From NCBI RefSeq assembly GCF_000154785.2, contig NC_015730.1, forward strand, positions 2,046,001 through 2,110,000: a stretch of DNA of 64,000 nucleotides, given 5' to 3'. The notes under the pieces are model-generated. The model had not been told where the DNA came from and searched no databases. It saw only the letters and a list, made by a program, of their open reading frames with translations. The position numbers and the translations under genes were made by a program. Source of the stretch: Roseobacter litoralis Och 149 (lineage in GTDB: Bacteria > Pseudomonadota > Alphaproteobacteria > Rhodobacterales > Rhodobacteraceae). The number at the start of each line of letters is the position of its first letter. Position 1 is the first letter of the stretch. Shown one piece after another: positions 18,672 through 28,921 of the stretch.

Positions 18672-20414
18672 ATGAGCTTTCTGGGTATTGAACGCTCTCT
18701 GACAGGCAGGCGTTGGGTGGGCCCAACCGCAGAAATGGAGCGCGCCGCACAAACGCTTGAACAACGCGCCGACCTGCCAGCCCCGGTATGTCAGGTATTG
18801 GCGCGACGCGGGGTGCAGGCCGAAGATGCGCAAAGCTTTCTTGCGCCTGCCTTGCGGGACCTGATGCCCGACCCGCGCAGCCTGAAAGACATGACCAAGG
18901 CGGCGACCCGCTTTCTGGACGCCGTTCGCAAGCGCGAAAAAATTGCCATCTTTGCAGATTATGATGTGGATGGCGGCAGTTCTGCCGCGCTTTTGTTGTC
19001 ATGGTTACGGCAAACGGGACGCGAGGCCACGCTTTATATTCCCGACAGGATTGATGAAGGGTACGGCCCGAATGACGAGGCGATGGCGCAGCTTGCCCGC
19101 GCACATGATCTGATCGTTTGCGTCGATTGTGGCACGCTCTCCCATGGTCCGATCGCCGCCGCCGTTGGTGCAGACGTGCTTGTTCTGGACCATCACCTCG
19201 GCACCGAAGAATTGCCAGCCGCCCTTGCCGTGGTCAACCCGAACCGGCAGGATGAAAGCGGCGACCTTGGGCATTTATGTGCCGCAGGTGTTGTGTTCCT
19301 CTTACTGGTGGAACTGCGCCGGTTGCTGCGCGAGGCTGGTCAAACAAGTCCGGACCTGATGAGTTTTCTGGACCTTGTCGCGCTGGCGACGGTGGCGGAT
19401 GTCGCCCCTTTGGTCGGGATAAACCGCGCCTTTGTGCGTCAGGGGCTCAAGGTTCTGGCCCGCCGCGAGCGGATTGGATTGACGGCTCTCGCTGACGTGG
19501 CGGGTGTGGACACGGAACCGAACGCATATCACCTCGGGTTTATACTTGGGCCGCGCGTGAATGCGGGAGGGCGAATAGGTGCAGCGGACCTCGGCGCGCG
19601 TTTGTTGGCAACAAATGACCCCCATGAGGCTGCCGCACTGGCTGAACGGCTGGACAAGCTGAACACGGAACGTCGCGAAATCGAAGCCGCAGTGCGCGCC
19701 ACAGCCCTCGCGCAGGCCGAGGAACGCGGCCTCGATCGCCCTCTTGTCTGGGCCGCCGGAGCGGACTGGCATCCGGGCGTTGTTGGAATTGTCGCATCGC
19801 GCCTCAAGGAGGCTGCGGGCCGGCCCAGTATCGTCATCGGGATTTCAGATGGCATCGGCAAAGGATCCGGGCGATCCGTTTCGGGCATTGATCTTGGTCA
19901 GCCCATCCAGCGCCTTGCAGCCGAGGGTCTGCTTTTGAAAGGCGGTGGGCATAAAATGGCGGCCGGGCTCACCGTGGAGGAAAGCAAGATCGAAACGGCT
20001 ATGGCCCGCTTGTCTGAATTGCTCGAAAAACAGGGGGCCTCTTCCATTGGCGCGGCCGATCTGCATATCGATGGGATGCTCATGCCCGAAGCCGCCGCCG
20101 TTGAATTGGTGCAAAAGATTGAGCAAGCGGGCCCCTTTGGTGCCGCCGCCCCCGCCCCGCGCTATGTCTTTGCGAATGTGGCCGTAAGATTCGCGAAACG
20201 TGTTGGCGAAAATCACCTCAAGCTGAGCTTTGGCAGCGATGCTGGCTCGATGGACGCGATTTGTTTTGGCGCATACGACACCGATTTGGGCCCAACCCTC
20301 GAAACGCATGGCGGCGCGCGCTTTCATTTGGCCGGGCGACTTGACATCAACACGTGGCGCGGACGCCAATCCGTGCAGTTGCGACTTGAGGATGCAGCAC
20401 CCGCTGCAATGTGA
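18672..20414 (+). CDS. recJ: Single-stranded-DNA-specific exonuclease RecJ
   Basis: 5'-3' exonuclease acting in RecF-pathway recombination and mismatch repair. 580 residues: DHH domain with FADYDVDGGSSAALL (motif I, near residue 96) and LVLDHHLGTEE, then DHHA1 with GGHKMAAGLTV, then a C-terminal OB-like region. Position after hom-glpX is a common alphaproteobacterial arrangement. An inverted repeat (20416-20423 with 20453-20460) follows the stop. Confidence 0.95.
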   Translation: MSFLGIERSLTGRRWVGPTAEMERAAQTLEQRADLPAPVCQVLARRGVQAEDAQSFLAPALRDLMPDPRSLKDMTKAATRFLDAVRKREKIAIFADYDVDGGSSAALLLSWLRQTGREATLYIPDRIDEGYGPNDEAMAQLARAHDLIVCVDCGTLSHGPIAAAVGADVLVLDHHLGTEELPAALAVVNPNRQDESGDLGHLCAAGVVFLLLVELRRLLREAGQTSPDLMSFLDLVALATVADVAPLVGINRAFVRQGLKVLARRERIGLTALADVAGVDTEPNAYHLGFILGPRVNAGGRIGAADLGARLLATNDPHEAAALAERLDKLNTERREIEAAVRATALAQAEERGLDRPLVWAAGADWHPGVVGIVASRLKEAAGRPSIVIGISDGIGKGSGRSVSGIDLGQPIQRLAAEGLLLKGGGHKMAAGLTVEESKIETAMARLSELLEKQGASSIGAADLHIDGMLMPEAAAVELVQKIEQAGPFGAAAPAPRYVFANVAVRFAKRVGENHLKLSFGSDAGSMDAICFGAYDTDLGPTLETHGGARFHLAGRLDINTWRGRQSVQLRLEDAAPAAM

Positions 20415-20498
20415 GCGGCGCAAAATTTCTGCACCTCGTCCTAAATTTCCGCTTGCGCCGATGGCACGGATTGCCTAATCAGCCCTCACAGCGCCAGT

Positions 20499-20573
20499 GG
20501 CCCGTTCGTCTATCGGTTAGGACGCCAGGTTTTCAACCTGGAAAGAGGGGTTCGATTCCCCTACGGGCTACCA
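20499..20573 (+). tRNA. tRNA-Glu (anticodon TTC), CCA encoded
   Basis: Full cloverleaf: acceptor GGCCCGT / ACGGGCT (first pair G-U), anticodon stem CCAGG / CCTGG with loop TTTTCAA giving anticodon TTC, T-arm GGGG-TTCGATT-CCCC, discriminator A at 20570 and encoded CCA 20571-20573. Confidence 0.97.
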
Positions 20574-21183
20574 CTTCATTCATATTCTTAATGAAAAATT
20601 TATTGAGTTCCGACGTCTGTCGGATATGCACCAATACCTGATCTTATAATTCAAAAAATGAAGAGGGCCCAAGACGCAGGCTTTCTTGATTCTGAGCACC
20701 GCAACAGGTCGTCTTAAAACCTGTGCTTTCATACTGGTCGTTCATCGGATGCCATTTAGAGCCGACGGTTTCTCTTGAGTTGCCCGTCGGGGAACATTCC
20801 AATGCCTGCGTTCTCGGCCTTGATGATGAGGAAACTCACCACCGGCCTTCTTTCGAGACGCATTAATGATCCTTTGGTTTTTGTGGACACACTATAAGTA
20901 CACTCAAGCGCCATCTTGAGACCTTGATTGTCGGTCAAGACTGCGCGCCTTTCCCGACTGAGCAAGGACAAGGCGGCGTGAGGATTTGGCCTGTGCTATC
21001 TGCACAAAAAACAACATCAAAGGCTCAGCTTGAAACCATCAAGACGTTTTTTGCCGCGCTCATGGTTGCAGCACCCTATTGCCGGAAATCACCCGTCACG
21101 CGGCGCGAGAGATAACTGTTGCGCCTTGCGTTAATGCGCCGATGTGATCACATTGCACTTCGTTGGTAGAATTCGGAGAATCC
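20574..21183. other. 610-bp region without a recognised gene
   Basis: Between tRNA-Glu and the RND adaptor gene. The only sizeable frame (minus, 20756-20971, 71 codons) has no recognised similarity or clear ribosome site, and I leave it out. The last part should hold the efflux operon promoter. No regulator gene (TetR or MarR type) is present next to the pump. The region is AT-richer than the flanking genes, which fits a decayed segment next to a tRNA. Confidence 0.5.
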
Positions 21184-22350
21184 ATGACACATCAGACGTC
21201 ATTTTCACGTGCGGCACGTGCGTCGGTTTATCTTGCCGTATGTATCGCATTGACCATCGGCTATTCGACGAAGGCTGCGCAATCGCAAGACGGAACGAAC
21301 CCAGCGCCAAAAGTTGTCATCGCTGCCGCCTACAGCGAGGAGTTAACACGCGAAGCCACTTTCGTAGGTCGTGGGGAGGCATCTGCAAAAACAGACCTGA
21401 TCGCCCGCGTCACCGGCATTATCACTGAGATGGTTGTCGAAGACGGGGCATCCGTGAATGAAGGCGATGTGATCTTCAGAATAGAACCCGATACGTATCA
21501 AGCCGAGCTTCAGGCGCAACAGGCAGCCGTTCAGCGGGCGGATGCCAATGTGAAACTCGCCGAAATTGAACTGGTGCGCAAAACGGAATTGCTGAGACGG
21601 GAAGCTATTGCCGAATCCGAGCTTGATATCGCGCAGGCGAATGCCGCCGTGGCCGAGGCAGATCTCCTTGCAGCTCAGGCAGCACTCAGAGAAGCCGAGC
21701 TGAACCTGGAACGTACCAATATCACCGCGCCGTTTGACGGGCGTATCGGTCGTTCAACCATCAGTCTTGGTGCTTTGGTCGGCCCGTCGACGGGCCCACT
21801 TGCAACTCTGGTTCAGGAAACCCCGATTTATGTGACGTTTTCGCTGTCAGAACCGCAGCTTTTAGGCGTGCTTGAGCGGTTGGAAACGGGCATGGACGAG
21901 TTGATTTCCAATGGCGCCTCACCCAATGTTTTTGTCAGGCTTCCCGACGGCACCTTGCTGGAGGAACCCGGCAAGGTGGTTTTTCTCGACAACCGGATCA
22001 ATCCCGCAACCGGCACAATTTCGCTGCGGGCGGAATTTGAGAATACTCGACGCATGATCCTTGATGGAGGGTTTATTTCGGTCGTCATCGAAGCGCTGGA
22101 GCCAACCCTGAGCGTTCTCATTCCTCAAAATGCGGTTCAGCGTGACCAACGCGGCGATTTCGTTCTCGTCGTGACAGATCAACAACTGGTCGAACAAAGA
22201 TACGTGGTGCTGGGGCCGCAGGCGGAAACCGCGGTCGTCGTATCCGAGGGTCTGCGCGAGGGTGAAAGCGTGATCGTCGAGGGTTTGCAACGCGTGCGCC
22301 CCGGCGTCGAGGTCAACGCAGTGTTGACCGGCACAAGCGATGTGAACTGA
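21184..22350 (+). CDS. RND efflux periplasmic adaptor (membrane fusion protein)
   Basis: 388-residue AcrA/MexA-type adaptor bridging an RND pump to an outer-membrane channel. Seen: hydrophobic N-terminal signal segment (about 12-33), barrel-sandwich start [20 protein letters not shown], a coiled-coil hairpin with repeated A/E/L (about 105-165), then the second lipoyl half [20 protein letters not shown] 21184 is preferred to the in-frame start at 21163 because it places the signal helix normally and has GGAGA upstream. The permease starts 4 bp after its stop. No outer-membrane factor is adjacent. Confidence 0.92.
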   Translation: MTHQTSFSRAARASVYLAVCIALTIGYSTKAAQSQDGTNPAPKVVIAAAYSEELTREATFVGRGEASAKTDLIARVTGIITEMVVEDGASVNEGDVIFRIEPDTYQAELQAQQAAVQRADANVKLAEIELVRKTELLRREAIAESELDIAQANAAVAEADLLAAQAALREAELNLERTNITAPFDGRIGRSTISLGALVGPSTGPLATLVQETPIYVTFSLSEPQLLGVLERLETGMDELISNGASPNVFVRLPDGTLLEEPGKVVFLDNRINPATGTISLRAEFENTRRMILDGGFISVVIEALEPTLSVLIPQNAVQRDQRGDFVLVVTDQQLVEQRYVVLGPQAETAVVVSEGLREGESVIVEGLQRVRPGVEVNAVLTGTSDVN

Positions 22351-22354
22351 CCTG

Positions 22355-25300
22355 ATGCTTTCAACAGTTTTTATCAAGCGTCCCAAGATGGCCATTGTGA
22401 TTTCAACGGTCCTCACGCTCATGGGTCTGGTTGCTTATTCGGTGATCCCGGTCGAACAGTTTCCAAACATCACCCCCCCCGTGGTCAACGTGACCGCAAG
22501 CTATATCGGTGCGAATGCCGAAACGGTGGAAAGCACCGTCGCCGCCCCGATCGAGGCTGAGGTCAACGGCGTGGAGGACATGATCTACATGTCCTCTGAC
22601 AGCAGCGACACGGGCAGCTATTCCTTGTCAGTGACATTCGATGTCGGCACCGACCCCACCATCGCAACGGTCAATGTGCAAAACCGTGTGTCACAGGCGA
22701 TGTCAGGCCTACCCGTTGAGGTTACGTCAACCGGCGTTGTTACGGAAAAATCGTCGACCAGCATGCTTCTGGTCGCCACGCTGTTCTCGCCCAATGGCAC
22801 ATATGATGAAGTGTTTTTGTCAAACTATGCCTCAATCAACTTAAAAGACGCACTGGCTCGGGTGCCGGGGGTCGGTAAAGCAGAGGTGCTGACGGATTTC
22901 GCCTATGCGATGCGCATCTGGATGGACCCGGATCGCATGACCGGCCTAGGGGTCACACAAGCCGACGTCATGTCTGCTATTCGCGATCAGAACCTGACTG
23001 TTTCTGCCGGGCAGATAGGCGCGCCTCCTGCCCCTGACAATCAACAATTTCAATACTCTGTCACGGCGCAAGGGCGTCTGGCGACGGTCGCTGAATTTGA
23101 AAACATCATCATACGCACCGGCGACTCGGGCGGTGTGCTGCGTATGAAAGATATCGCGCGCATCGAACTGGGGGCCAGTTCCTACGGCGTCTCCGGCCGT
23201 TATGAAGGGCAGCCCGCAACCGTGCTCGCGGTCTATCAGGCACCGGGCGAGAACGCGCTGACCGTGGCCGCAGGTGTCTATTCCGAACTTGAACGGCTTT
23301 CACAGGCCTTTCCGCAAGACGTGACCTACGAAGTGCCGTTTGACAGTACAGATTTCGTCGAACAATCGTTGAATGATGTTGTGAGCACGCTGATCCTGAC
23401 ATTCGTTCTGGTCATGTCCGTGGTGTTTGTTTTTCTGGGTAGCGCGCGCGCCACGCTGATCCCCGCCGTGGCCATACCCGTGTCGCTGATTGGTACGTTT
23501 GCCTTCTTATTGCTCATGGGCATGACCTTGAACACGATATCGCTATTTGCGCTCGTACTCGCCATTGGTATCGTTGTGGATGATGCCATCATCGTGGTCG
23601 AAAACGTCGAACGCGTGATTGCCGAAGAGGGTCTCAGCCCGGCAGAAGCGACCGCGAAAGCGATGACGCAGATCACAACACCTGTCATCGCGACGACACT
23701 GGTTCTTCTGGCCGTCTTTGTGCCCGTCACCTTCATGCCGGGTATCTCCGGGCAACTGTTTTCCCAATTCGCAGTCACCATTTCTGTTGCTGTTGTGATT
23801 TCTTCCATCAATGCGCTGACGCTTTCGCCTGCCCTCTGTGCGATTGTCTTGAAGAAACGCAGTGGGCCGCCAAAGGGGCTGCTTGCGGCTTTTGAGAAAG
23901 TCATCGGTGGTCTCAGGGATGGGTATGCGGGCATCGTTGGCCGTCTCATTCGCCTGCCGATCCTTGGGCTCGCCATTCTGATCGCGCTTGGTATCGGGTC
24001 AAGCTCCATGATGGGTTCTTTACCCAAGGGTTTCCTGCCGCTGGAGGACAACGGCTATGTCTTTGTCGACGTTCAATTGCCCGACGCCTCAACCGTGCAG
24101 CGCACCGAAGTTGTATCTGACCGCCTCAACGCTCAGATCCGGGCATTGGACGGCGTTGCAAATACGGTTCAGGTCAACGGTTTCAGCCTTTTGAACGGTG
24201 TCGGCTCGAACGGGGCAATGATCATTGTGAATCTCGACAATTGGGAGGAACGGCAAGAACCGAGCCTCAGTGCCGACGGCATTCTTACGCAGATATTCGG
24301 GATTGCGTCGCAGGAGGCTTCTGCAAAGGTTCTCGCCTTTAACCCCCCTCCGATCACGGGTCTTGGTGTCAGCGCCGGTGTCGAGATGAAGGTACAGCAG
24401 ACCGGCGGCGGGGCGGCCAATGATCTGTCAGCCGCTGTCAATTCGCTTGTTTTTGCGGCCAATCAACGCCCTGAAATCGCGCAGGCCTATACAAGCTTTA
24501 GCGCCAATGTCCCCAAGCTCTTTGTGGACCTTGATCGCGAGAAAACCAGAACCCTAGGCATCCCGGTAAGTGATGTTTTTGAAACCCTGCAGGCGCATCT
24601 CGGCTCGATCTATGTGAACGATCTGAACCTTTTTGGTAAGGTCTACCGCGTGATGATACAGGCCGACGTGTCCTTCCGTGACACGGTTGAAGATATCGGA
24701 CGGCTCCATGTCCGTACACAAAGCGGTGAGATGGCGCCGTTGTCCACGTTGATCAACGTTGAAAAAGTGCTGGGACCAGTCCTTCTTAATCGCTACAATC
24801 TGTTTCGCGCCGCGACCGTGACCGCTGTTCCCGCGGCGGGCTATTCCACAGGGGATGCCATCGCTGTGCTGCAAGAAGAAGCCCTCACAGCGCTGCCGCC
24901 CGGCTACGCTTATGAGTGGACCGGGACTGCGCAGCAACAACTCGATGCAGGCGGCACGGTTATTATCGTTTTGGCCGCTGCGATCATATTCGGGTATCTG
25001 TTTTTGGTTGCTCAATATGAAAGCTGGACAATGCCGCTGGGCATTCTGCTATCGGTTACTGTTGCGTTGTTTGGCGCACTCGCAGCCGTTCTTGTGACGG
25101 CAGGCGACGTCAATCTTTATACGCAGATCGGGATGATCATGCTGATTGGGCTCGCGTCCAAGAATGCTATCCTGATCGTGGAGTTTGCAATGGAGCAACG
25201 CGCGGCTGGCGCCAGCATCCGCGAAGCAGCCCTGCAAGCCGCGCGCCAGCGGTTCCGCGCTGTTATGATGACCGCCCTGTCCTTCCTTTTGGGCGTTGTA

Positions 25301-25486
25301 CCGCTTCTGGTGGCATCCGGCGCAGGTGCTGCGAGCCAAAAAGCGATCGGTATCGCCGTCTTCGGTGGCATGTTGGCCGCAACGGTGATCGGCGTCATTG
25401 TTGTGCCAGTGCTATATGTTCTGCTGCAGTCGTTGCGGGAGAAGATCAAAGGGACATTCAAACGAAAGGATGCGCCAGCCAACTGA
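22355..25486 (+). CDS. RND multidrug efflux permease (AcrB/HAE1 family)
   Basis: Inner-membrane proton-driven pump of 1043 residues, normal length for HAE1 RND permeases. The transmembrane-4 proton relay pair is seen as D409/D410 in [14 protein letters not shown]; the second half has [21 protein letters not shown]. The N-terminus starts immediately in helix 1 ([19 protein letters not shown]). Four bases separate it from the adaptor. Substrates cannot be predicted. Confidence 0.94.
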   Translation: MLSTVFIKRPKMAIVISTVLTLMGLVAYSVIPVEQFPNITPPVVNVTASYIGANAETVESTVAAPIEAEVNGVEDMIYMSSDSSDTGSYSLSVTFDVGTDPTIATVNVQNRVSQAMSGLPVEVTSTGVVTEKSSTSMLLVATLFSPNGTYDEVFLSNYASINLKDALARVPGVGKAEVLTDFAYAMRIWMDPDRMTGLGVTQADVMSAIRDQNLTVSAGQIGAPPAPDNQQFQYSVTAQGRLATVAEFENIIIRTGDSGGVLRMKDIARIELGASSYGVSGRYEGQPATVLAVYQAPGENALTVAAGVYSELERLSQAFPQDVTYEVPFDSTDFVEQSLNDVVSTLILTFVLVMSVVFVFLGSARATLIPAVAIPVSLIGTFAFLLLMGMTLNTISLFALVLAIGIVVDDAIIVVENVERVIAEEGLSPAEATAKAMTQITTPVIATTLVLLAVFVPVTFMPGISGQLFSQFAVTISVAVVISSINALTLSPALCAIVLKKRSGPPKGLLAAFEKVIGGLRDGYAGIVGRLIRLPILGLAILIALGIGSSSMMGSLPKGFLPLEDNGYVFVDVQLPDASTVQRTEVVSDRLNAQIRALDGVANTVQVNGFSLLNGVGSNGAMIIVNLDNWEERQEPSLSADGILTQIFGIASQEASAKVLAFNPPPITGLGVSAGVEMKVQQTGGGAANDLSAAVNSLVFAANQRPEIAQAYTSFSANVPKLFVDLDREKTRTLGIPVSDVFETLQAHLGSIYVNDLNLFGKVYRVMIQADVSFRDTVEDIGRLHVRTQSGEMAPLSTLINVEKVLGPVLLNRYNLFRAATVTAVPAAGYSTGDAIAVLQEEALTALPPGYAYEWTGTAQQQLDAGGTVIIVLAAAIIFGYLFLVAQYESWTMPLGILLSVTVALFGALAAVLVTAGDVNLYTQIGMIMLIGLASKNAILIVEFAMEQRAAGASIREAALQAARQRFRAVMMTALSFLLGVVPLLVASGAGAASQKAIGIAVFGGMLAATVIGVIVVPVLYVLLQSLREKIKGTFKRKDAPAN

Positions 25487-25601
25487 TCCGCTTTGCGTTG
25501 CACGACAATGCGTGTCGCAGGCAGAATTTGGTCGGCCATCCCCTTCGTCCCGTCAGCAGTTTGCGGTTTCGGTCAAGCAGATGGTTTGCGATCTGCACGC
25601 C

Positions 25602-26597
25602 TCAAGCGGTTTGCGGCATGTCTCGCATCATTGGTGAGAAGAACAGGTGACACCCCCGGCCAGAATGCTTTGCCGCATAAAGTGCCGCATCCGCATCACC
25701 GAGGAGCACATCAGCGGTTGGTTCACTGTAATCGCCCGCGACGACCGTCCCGATACTTCCTGATATCTGACAGACCTCGTTTTCAAAGAAAATCGGACTC
25801 TGCAATTTTGTAATGATCCGATCAGCAATACGCTCAATATGCGCGTGCTCCTCCGTGCCCTTGATCAGAATAACAAATTCATCGCCACCCACACGTGCGA
25901 CCACGTCCACTTTGCGCGTTTCATTGTTCATGATGCCAGCCACACGTTGAAGTACATAGTCGCCCGCCGCGTGGCCAAGGGTATCATTCACAGCCTTGAA
26001 AAAATCCAGATCAATATGCATCAAGGCAAAAGGAGTGCCAAGGTTCAAAACCGTGGAGAGTTCCTGATCGACCGCACGCCGGTTTTTGAGGCCAGTGAGC
26101 GTGTCGGTCAGTGCCAGTTCTTCAGCCTCGACACGTGCAACTTGTAGCCTTTCGTTCAGACGCCGTGATGCCTCCATCGCTGCGGATTTGGCTTCCACCA
26201 GATATAGCATTTCAACCGTCAAATCCGTCGCTGCAAAATCGGCAGCTGTCAGGTTATGATCACTTACCGCATCTATTATGGAAATCCCGAGAGACAGGTT
26301 TACCACCATCTGCCCGGCATCAGGGCCCGGCATAACCACCCCTTGCAACTGGCTGTCAGGCATATCTTGAAACTGCAGTTTCAGGCGCACACCGGTATTT
26401 GCTGTCAACGCGACCAGAGTAGATATTTTTCTGGGCCTCTTAATGCTAAACACGTCCAGAAAGCGGCGCCCGATCAGCCCCTGAGGAAAAATCTTTTGCG
26501 CTGTTGGACCACAAGACGTTATCTCGCCGTTGCGATTGAACACAATATGCATCGGGCAGAGCACGCTCAGCATTTCATGACACAAATTCCCGCTCAT
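25602..26597 (-). CDS. HNOBA-domain diguanylate cyclase (GGDEF)
   Basis: 331-residue cytoplasmic protein. An N-terminal PAS-like H-NOX-associated (HNOBA) domain spans about residues 1-135 (CPMHIVFNRNGEITSCGPT, then GRRFLDVFSIKRP), a short coiled coil 135-165, and a GGDEF domain to the end. The active site GGDEF is intact (237-241), and an allosteric I-site RKVD (228-231) lies exactly five residues upstream, so this should be an active, product-inhibited c-di-GMP synthase. The start ATG overlaps the stop of the H-NOX gene (ATGA), so the two are translationally coupled and probably partners. Confidence 0.9.
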   Translation of the reverse strand: MSGNLCHEMLSVLCPMHIVFNRNGEITSCGPTAQKIFPQGLIGRRFLDVFSIKRPRKISTLVALTANTGVRLKLQFQDMPDSQLQGVVMPGPDAGQMVVNLSLGISIIDAVSDHNLTAADFAATDLTVEMLYLVEAKSAAMEASRRLNERLQVARVEAEELALTDTLTGLKNRRAVDQELSTVLNLGTPFALMHIDLDFFKAVNDTLGHAAGDYVLQRVAGIMNNETRKVDVVARVGGDEFVILIKGTEEHAHIERIADRIITKLQSPIFFENEVCQISGSIGTVVAGDYSEPTADVLLGDADAALYAAKHSGRGCHLFFSPMMRDMPQTA

Positions 26598-27181
26598 GCC
26601 CGCTTTGCCCCCAAGTCGAAATCGCGCCCAGCGGCAAACTCAGTTTCCAGCAGCGTGATCTCGACAACTTCGCAGCCGTCCTGAACGCCCTTGTGCTCAA
26701 GATAGGCCAGAACACCGTAATCATCCGCCATGGCGCGCAGGACGCCCATGAACAAAAAACCCCATCCCGCATTCACGCTGTAACAGTGCAGACTATATCG
26801 CTCGTCAGTTTCTTCAAAAAGTTCCAATCGTGGCAATTCAAGATTTGAAACGGCCAGACGCGCGCGATCCGGCAAATAGTCCAGCGAATGTAAAAACTCC
26901 ACAAAGGTGACGCCACCAAACCGCAGCAAACGTCGCAAAGCCTGCACATTGGTGTGGGAAACGAGATACGTGCCGATGTCTTCCAACAAATCGTCTTGGG
27001 GGCGGTCCAAAACCTGACAAACAGACGCCAAAACGCGCGGCGTCAATTCATCATCATAGATCCACATCGCTTCGAAATCGGTAAATGGCAACCTGGCGTG
27101 GTGTGTGACCTCACGCCATTTCGCGTCACCATAACTATCGATGACGAATCGTTGAATTCCGCAATTAATTAAACCGTGCAT
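26594..27181 (-). CDS. H-NOX (HNOB) domain protein lacking the heme-ligand histidine
   Basis: 195-residue protein with the overall H-NOX pattern: N-terminus MHGLINCGIQRFVIDSYG, then FGGVTFVEFLHSLDYL, the conserved proline P117, and a C-terminal half with VLRAMADDYG. H-NOX proteins bind heme through a proximal histidine and a Y-x-S-x-R motif and report NO/O2 to partner kinases or cyclases. Aligned by eye to soluble guanylate cyclase (NLDALHDHL) and Shewanella H-NOX (VIHLEV), the ligand histidine is P104 here (codon 26870-26872), and Y-x-S-x-R reads C133-Y-S135-V-N137. The frame is intact and the gene is coupled to HNOBA-GGDEF. Either heme is not bound or it is bound differently. Confidence 0.86.
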   Translation of the reverse strand: MHGLINCGIQRFVIDSYGDAKWREVTHHARLPFTDFEAMWIYDDELTPRVLASVCQVLDRPQDDLLEDIGTYLVSHTNVQALRRLLRFGGVTFVEFLHSLDYLPDRARLAVSNLELPRLELFEETDERYSLHCYSVNAGWGFLFMGVLRAMADDYGVLAYLEHKGVQDGCEVVEITLLETEFAAGRDFDLGAKRA

Positions 27182-27253
27182 GGCGTTAACATGCCTCAGA
27201 GCAGTTAATAATTGTCCAACAGCTCAAATTTTAACGGTTAATTTCAGCGCCGC

Positions 27254-28816
27254 TCAAAAATCGGTGGGCGCACCGCCCTCCTGTTTGCGCCGCTCCACAA
27301 AAGCCGCCAATTCCGCGCGGATGTCAGGATCCATATGCGGCTCTTCAAAGCTGGCGATAATCTCCTTGAACATTACATGTGCGCGCTCCGGTGTCCAAAC
27401 ACCACCAGCAGCCTCCCAACCCTCGTAGTTTTTCCAATCACTCAAAAAGGGCTGATAAAAGGCGGTCGCATAGCGATCCTGCGTATGTTGAATGCCAAAG
27501 AAATGCCCCGCATTTCCGACAGACTTAATCGCATCAATCGCGATCTCATCAGGTCCAGTTGCCACAATCTCAGGTTCCATATACCGCTGAATGTGCTGCA
27601 ACACCTCACAATCCATGATGAATTTTTCGGGGCTCGCGATCAAACCACCTTCCAGCCAGCCCGCCGCGTGATAGACCATATTTGTCCCGGATTGGACCGC
27701 CGCCCAAAGGCTGTTGGACGTTTCCCACATGGCCTGCCCGTCCGGCACATTCGCCGCGCACACACCGGAAGAGCGCATCGGCAGATTGTAGAACCGACAA
27801 AGCTGCCCTGTCATCTGCGTGGCACGCATGTATTCCGGTGTGCCAAAGGCCGGCGCACCGGACTTCATATCAACATTGGACGTGAACGTGCCAATCGCCA
27901 CCGGACATCCCGGGCGGATGATCTGTGCCAGCACAACGGCACACAATGCTTCGGCCAGCGATTGCGCGACAGCCCCGGCCATGGTGACGGGTGCCATCGC
28001 GCCCGCGAGCGTAAATGGTGTTACCACCAATCCCTGTCCCCGGCGCGCCAGACGCATCCAGCCATCGAGCATCGGAATGTCATGCTTAAGCGGTGAGGTA
28101 GAATTGATATTCGTGTACATTCTTGGACTTGCGTCAAACTCTTCATGTGACAGGCCCCCGGCGATACGTACCATTTCCATCACATCTTCGACACGTTCTT
28201 TGCCAAGCGAATAGGCATGCATGACCTTATCTGTCACGGTGAGTTTATCGAACAGCACGTCCAGATGGCGGACGGAGGCATGCACGTCCACCGGCTCAAC
28301 CGGGTATCCGCCTGCAAAGTGAATACAATTGAAATATTGTGTGAGTTTGAGCAGGTTGCGGCACATCTCGCGTGTTCCCGGCACTTTCGTGCCAAGCGCC
28401 ATATCCCAGTAATTCGGTGGCGACGACACATTGCCGAAGACGAGGTTTTTACCGCCGATGGTGATCTTGCGATCCGTGTTTCGCGGGGTCAGCGTTAATT
28501 CGGACGGTGCTTTGGCGATCCACTCCATCACAAATTCGCGCCCCATGCGCACATTTTCACCCGAGACCGTGCACCCTGCCTTTTTCAGAATACCCAAGGC
28601 CTCGTGATTGAGGAACTCGATGCCGATCTCTTCCAGAATGCGCATCGCACCATCGTGGATCGCGGCGACGCCTTCCTCCGAAAGAGGCTCCGTCGGGCGA
28701 TCCATGTTCACCGGCGGCTTCCACGGCATTTGTTCGATAACAGCCGTGCCACGCCGAGTAGCAGCCCCTGCGCGCCCCCCCGTGCGTGACCGGCGTTTAG
28801 TTGCGCGATCAGACAT
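27254..28816 (-). CDS. Trimethylamine methyltransferase family protein (MttB-like, non-pyrrolysine)
   Basis: 520-residue MttB-superfamily corrinoid-dependent methyltransferase. Basic N-terminal tail (RATKRRSRTGGRAG), then the TIM-barrel core with SPPNYWDMALGTKVPG and GVCAANVPDGQAMWE. There is no in-frame amber codon, so it is a non-Pyl member. Characterised members demethylate glycine betaine or other quaternary amines, passing the methyl to a corrinoid protein. No corrinoid-binding protein or activator is next to it. The H-NOX gene follows 72 bp downstream on the same strand. Substrate unassigned; a quaternary amine is an inference, loosely supported by the carnitine genes 8 kb away. Confidence 0.85.
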   Translation of the reverse strand: MSDRATKRRSRTGGRAGAATRRGTAVIEQMPWKPPVNMDRPTEPLSEEGVAAIHDGAMRILEEIGIEFLNHEALGILKKAGCTVSGENVRMGREFVMEWIAKAPSELTLTPRNTDRKITIGGKNLVFGNVSSPPNYWDMALGTKVPGTREMCRNLLKLTQYFNCIHFAGGYPVEPVDVHASVRHLDVLFDKLTVTDKVMHAYSLGKERVEDVMEMVRIAGGLSHEEFDASPRMYTNINSTSPLKHDIPMLDGWMRLARRGQGLVVTPFTLAGAMAPVTMAGAVAQSLAEALCAVVLAQIIRPGCPVAIGTFTSNVDMKSGAPAFGTPEYMRATQMTGQLCRFYNLPMRSSGVCAANVPDGQAMWETSNSLWAAVQSGTNMVYHAAGWLEGGLIASPEKFIMDCEVLQHIQRYMEPEIVATGPDEIAIDAIKSVGNAGHFFGIQHTQDRYATAFYQPFLSDWKNYEGWEAAGGVWTPERAHVMFKEIIASFEEPHMDPDIRAELAAFVERRKQEGGAPTDF

Positions 28817-28921
28817 TGACGTGTTCCTTCTCCGCTCTCCTGCTCCTTAAAGAACACAGAGAGCTACGGCTCAGACCGTCTTATTCGCGACGACTTTCGT
28901 CGTTTTCGGCTCTTTGCCGTT

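Noticed and set aside
20756..20971. 71-codon minus-strand frame in the tRNA-RND gap
   Set aside because: No similarity recognised, no convincing ribosome site and unusual composition.
27182..27253. TTAACC/GTTAA elements before the H-NOX gene as CtrA sites
   Set aside because: Spacing does not match the full TTAA-N7-TTAA consensus; AT-rich gap makes chance matches likely.
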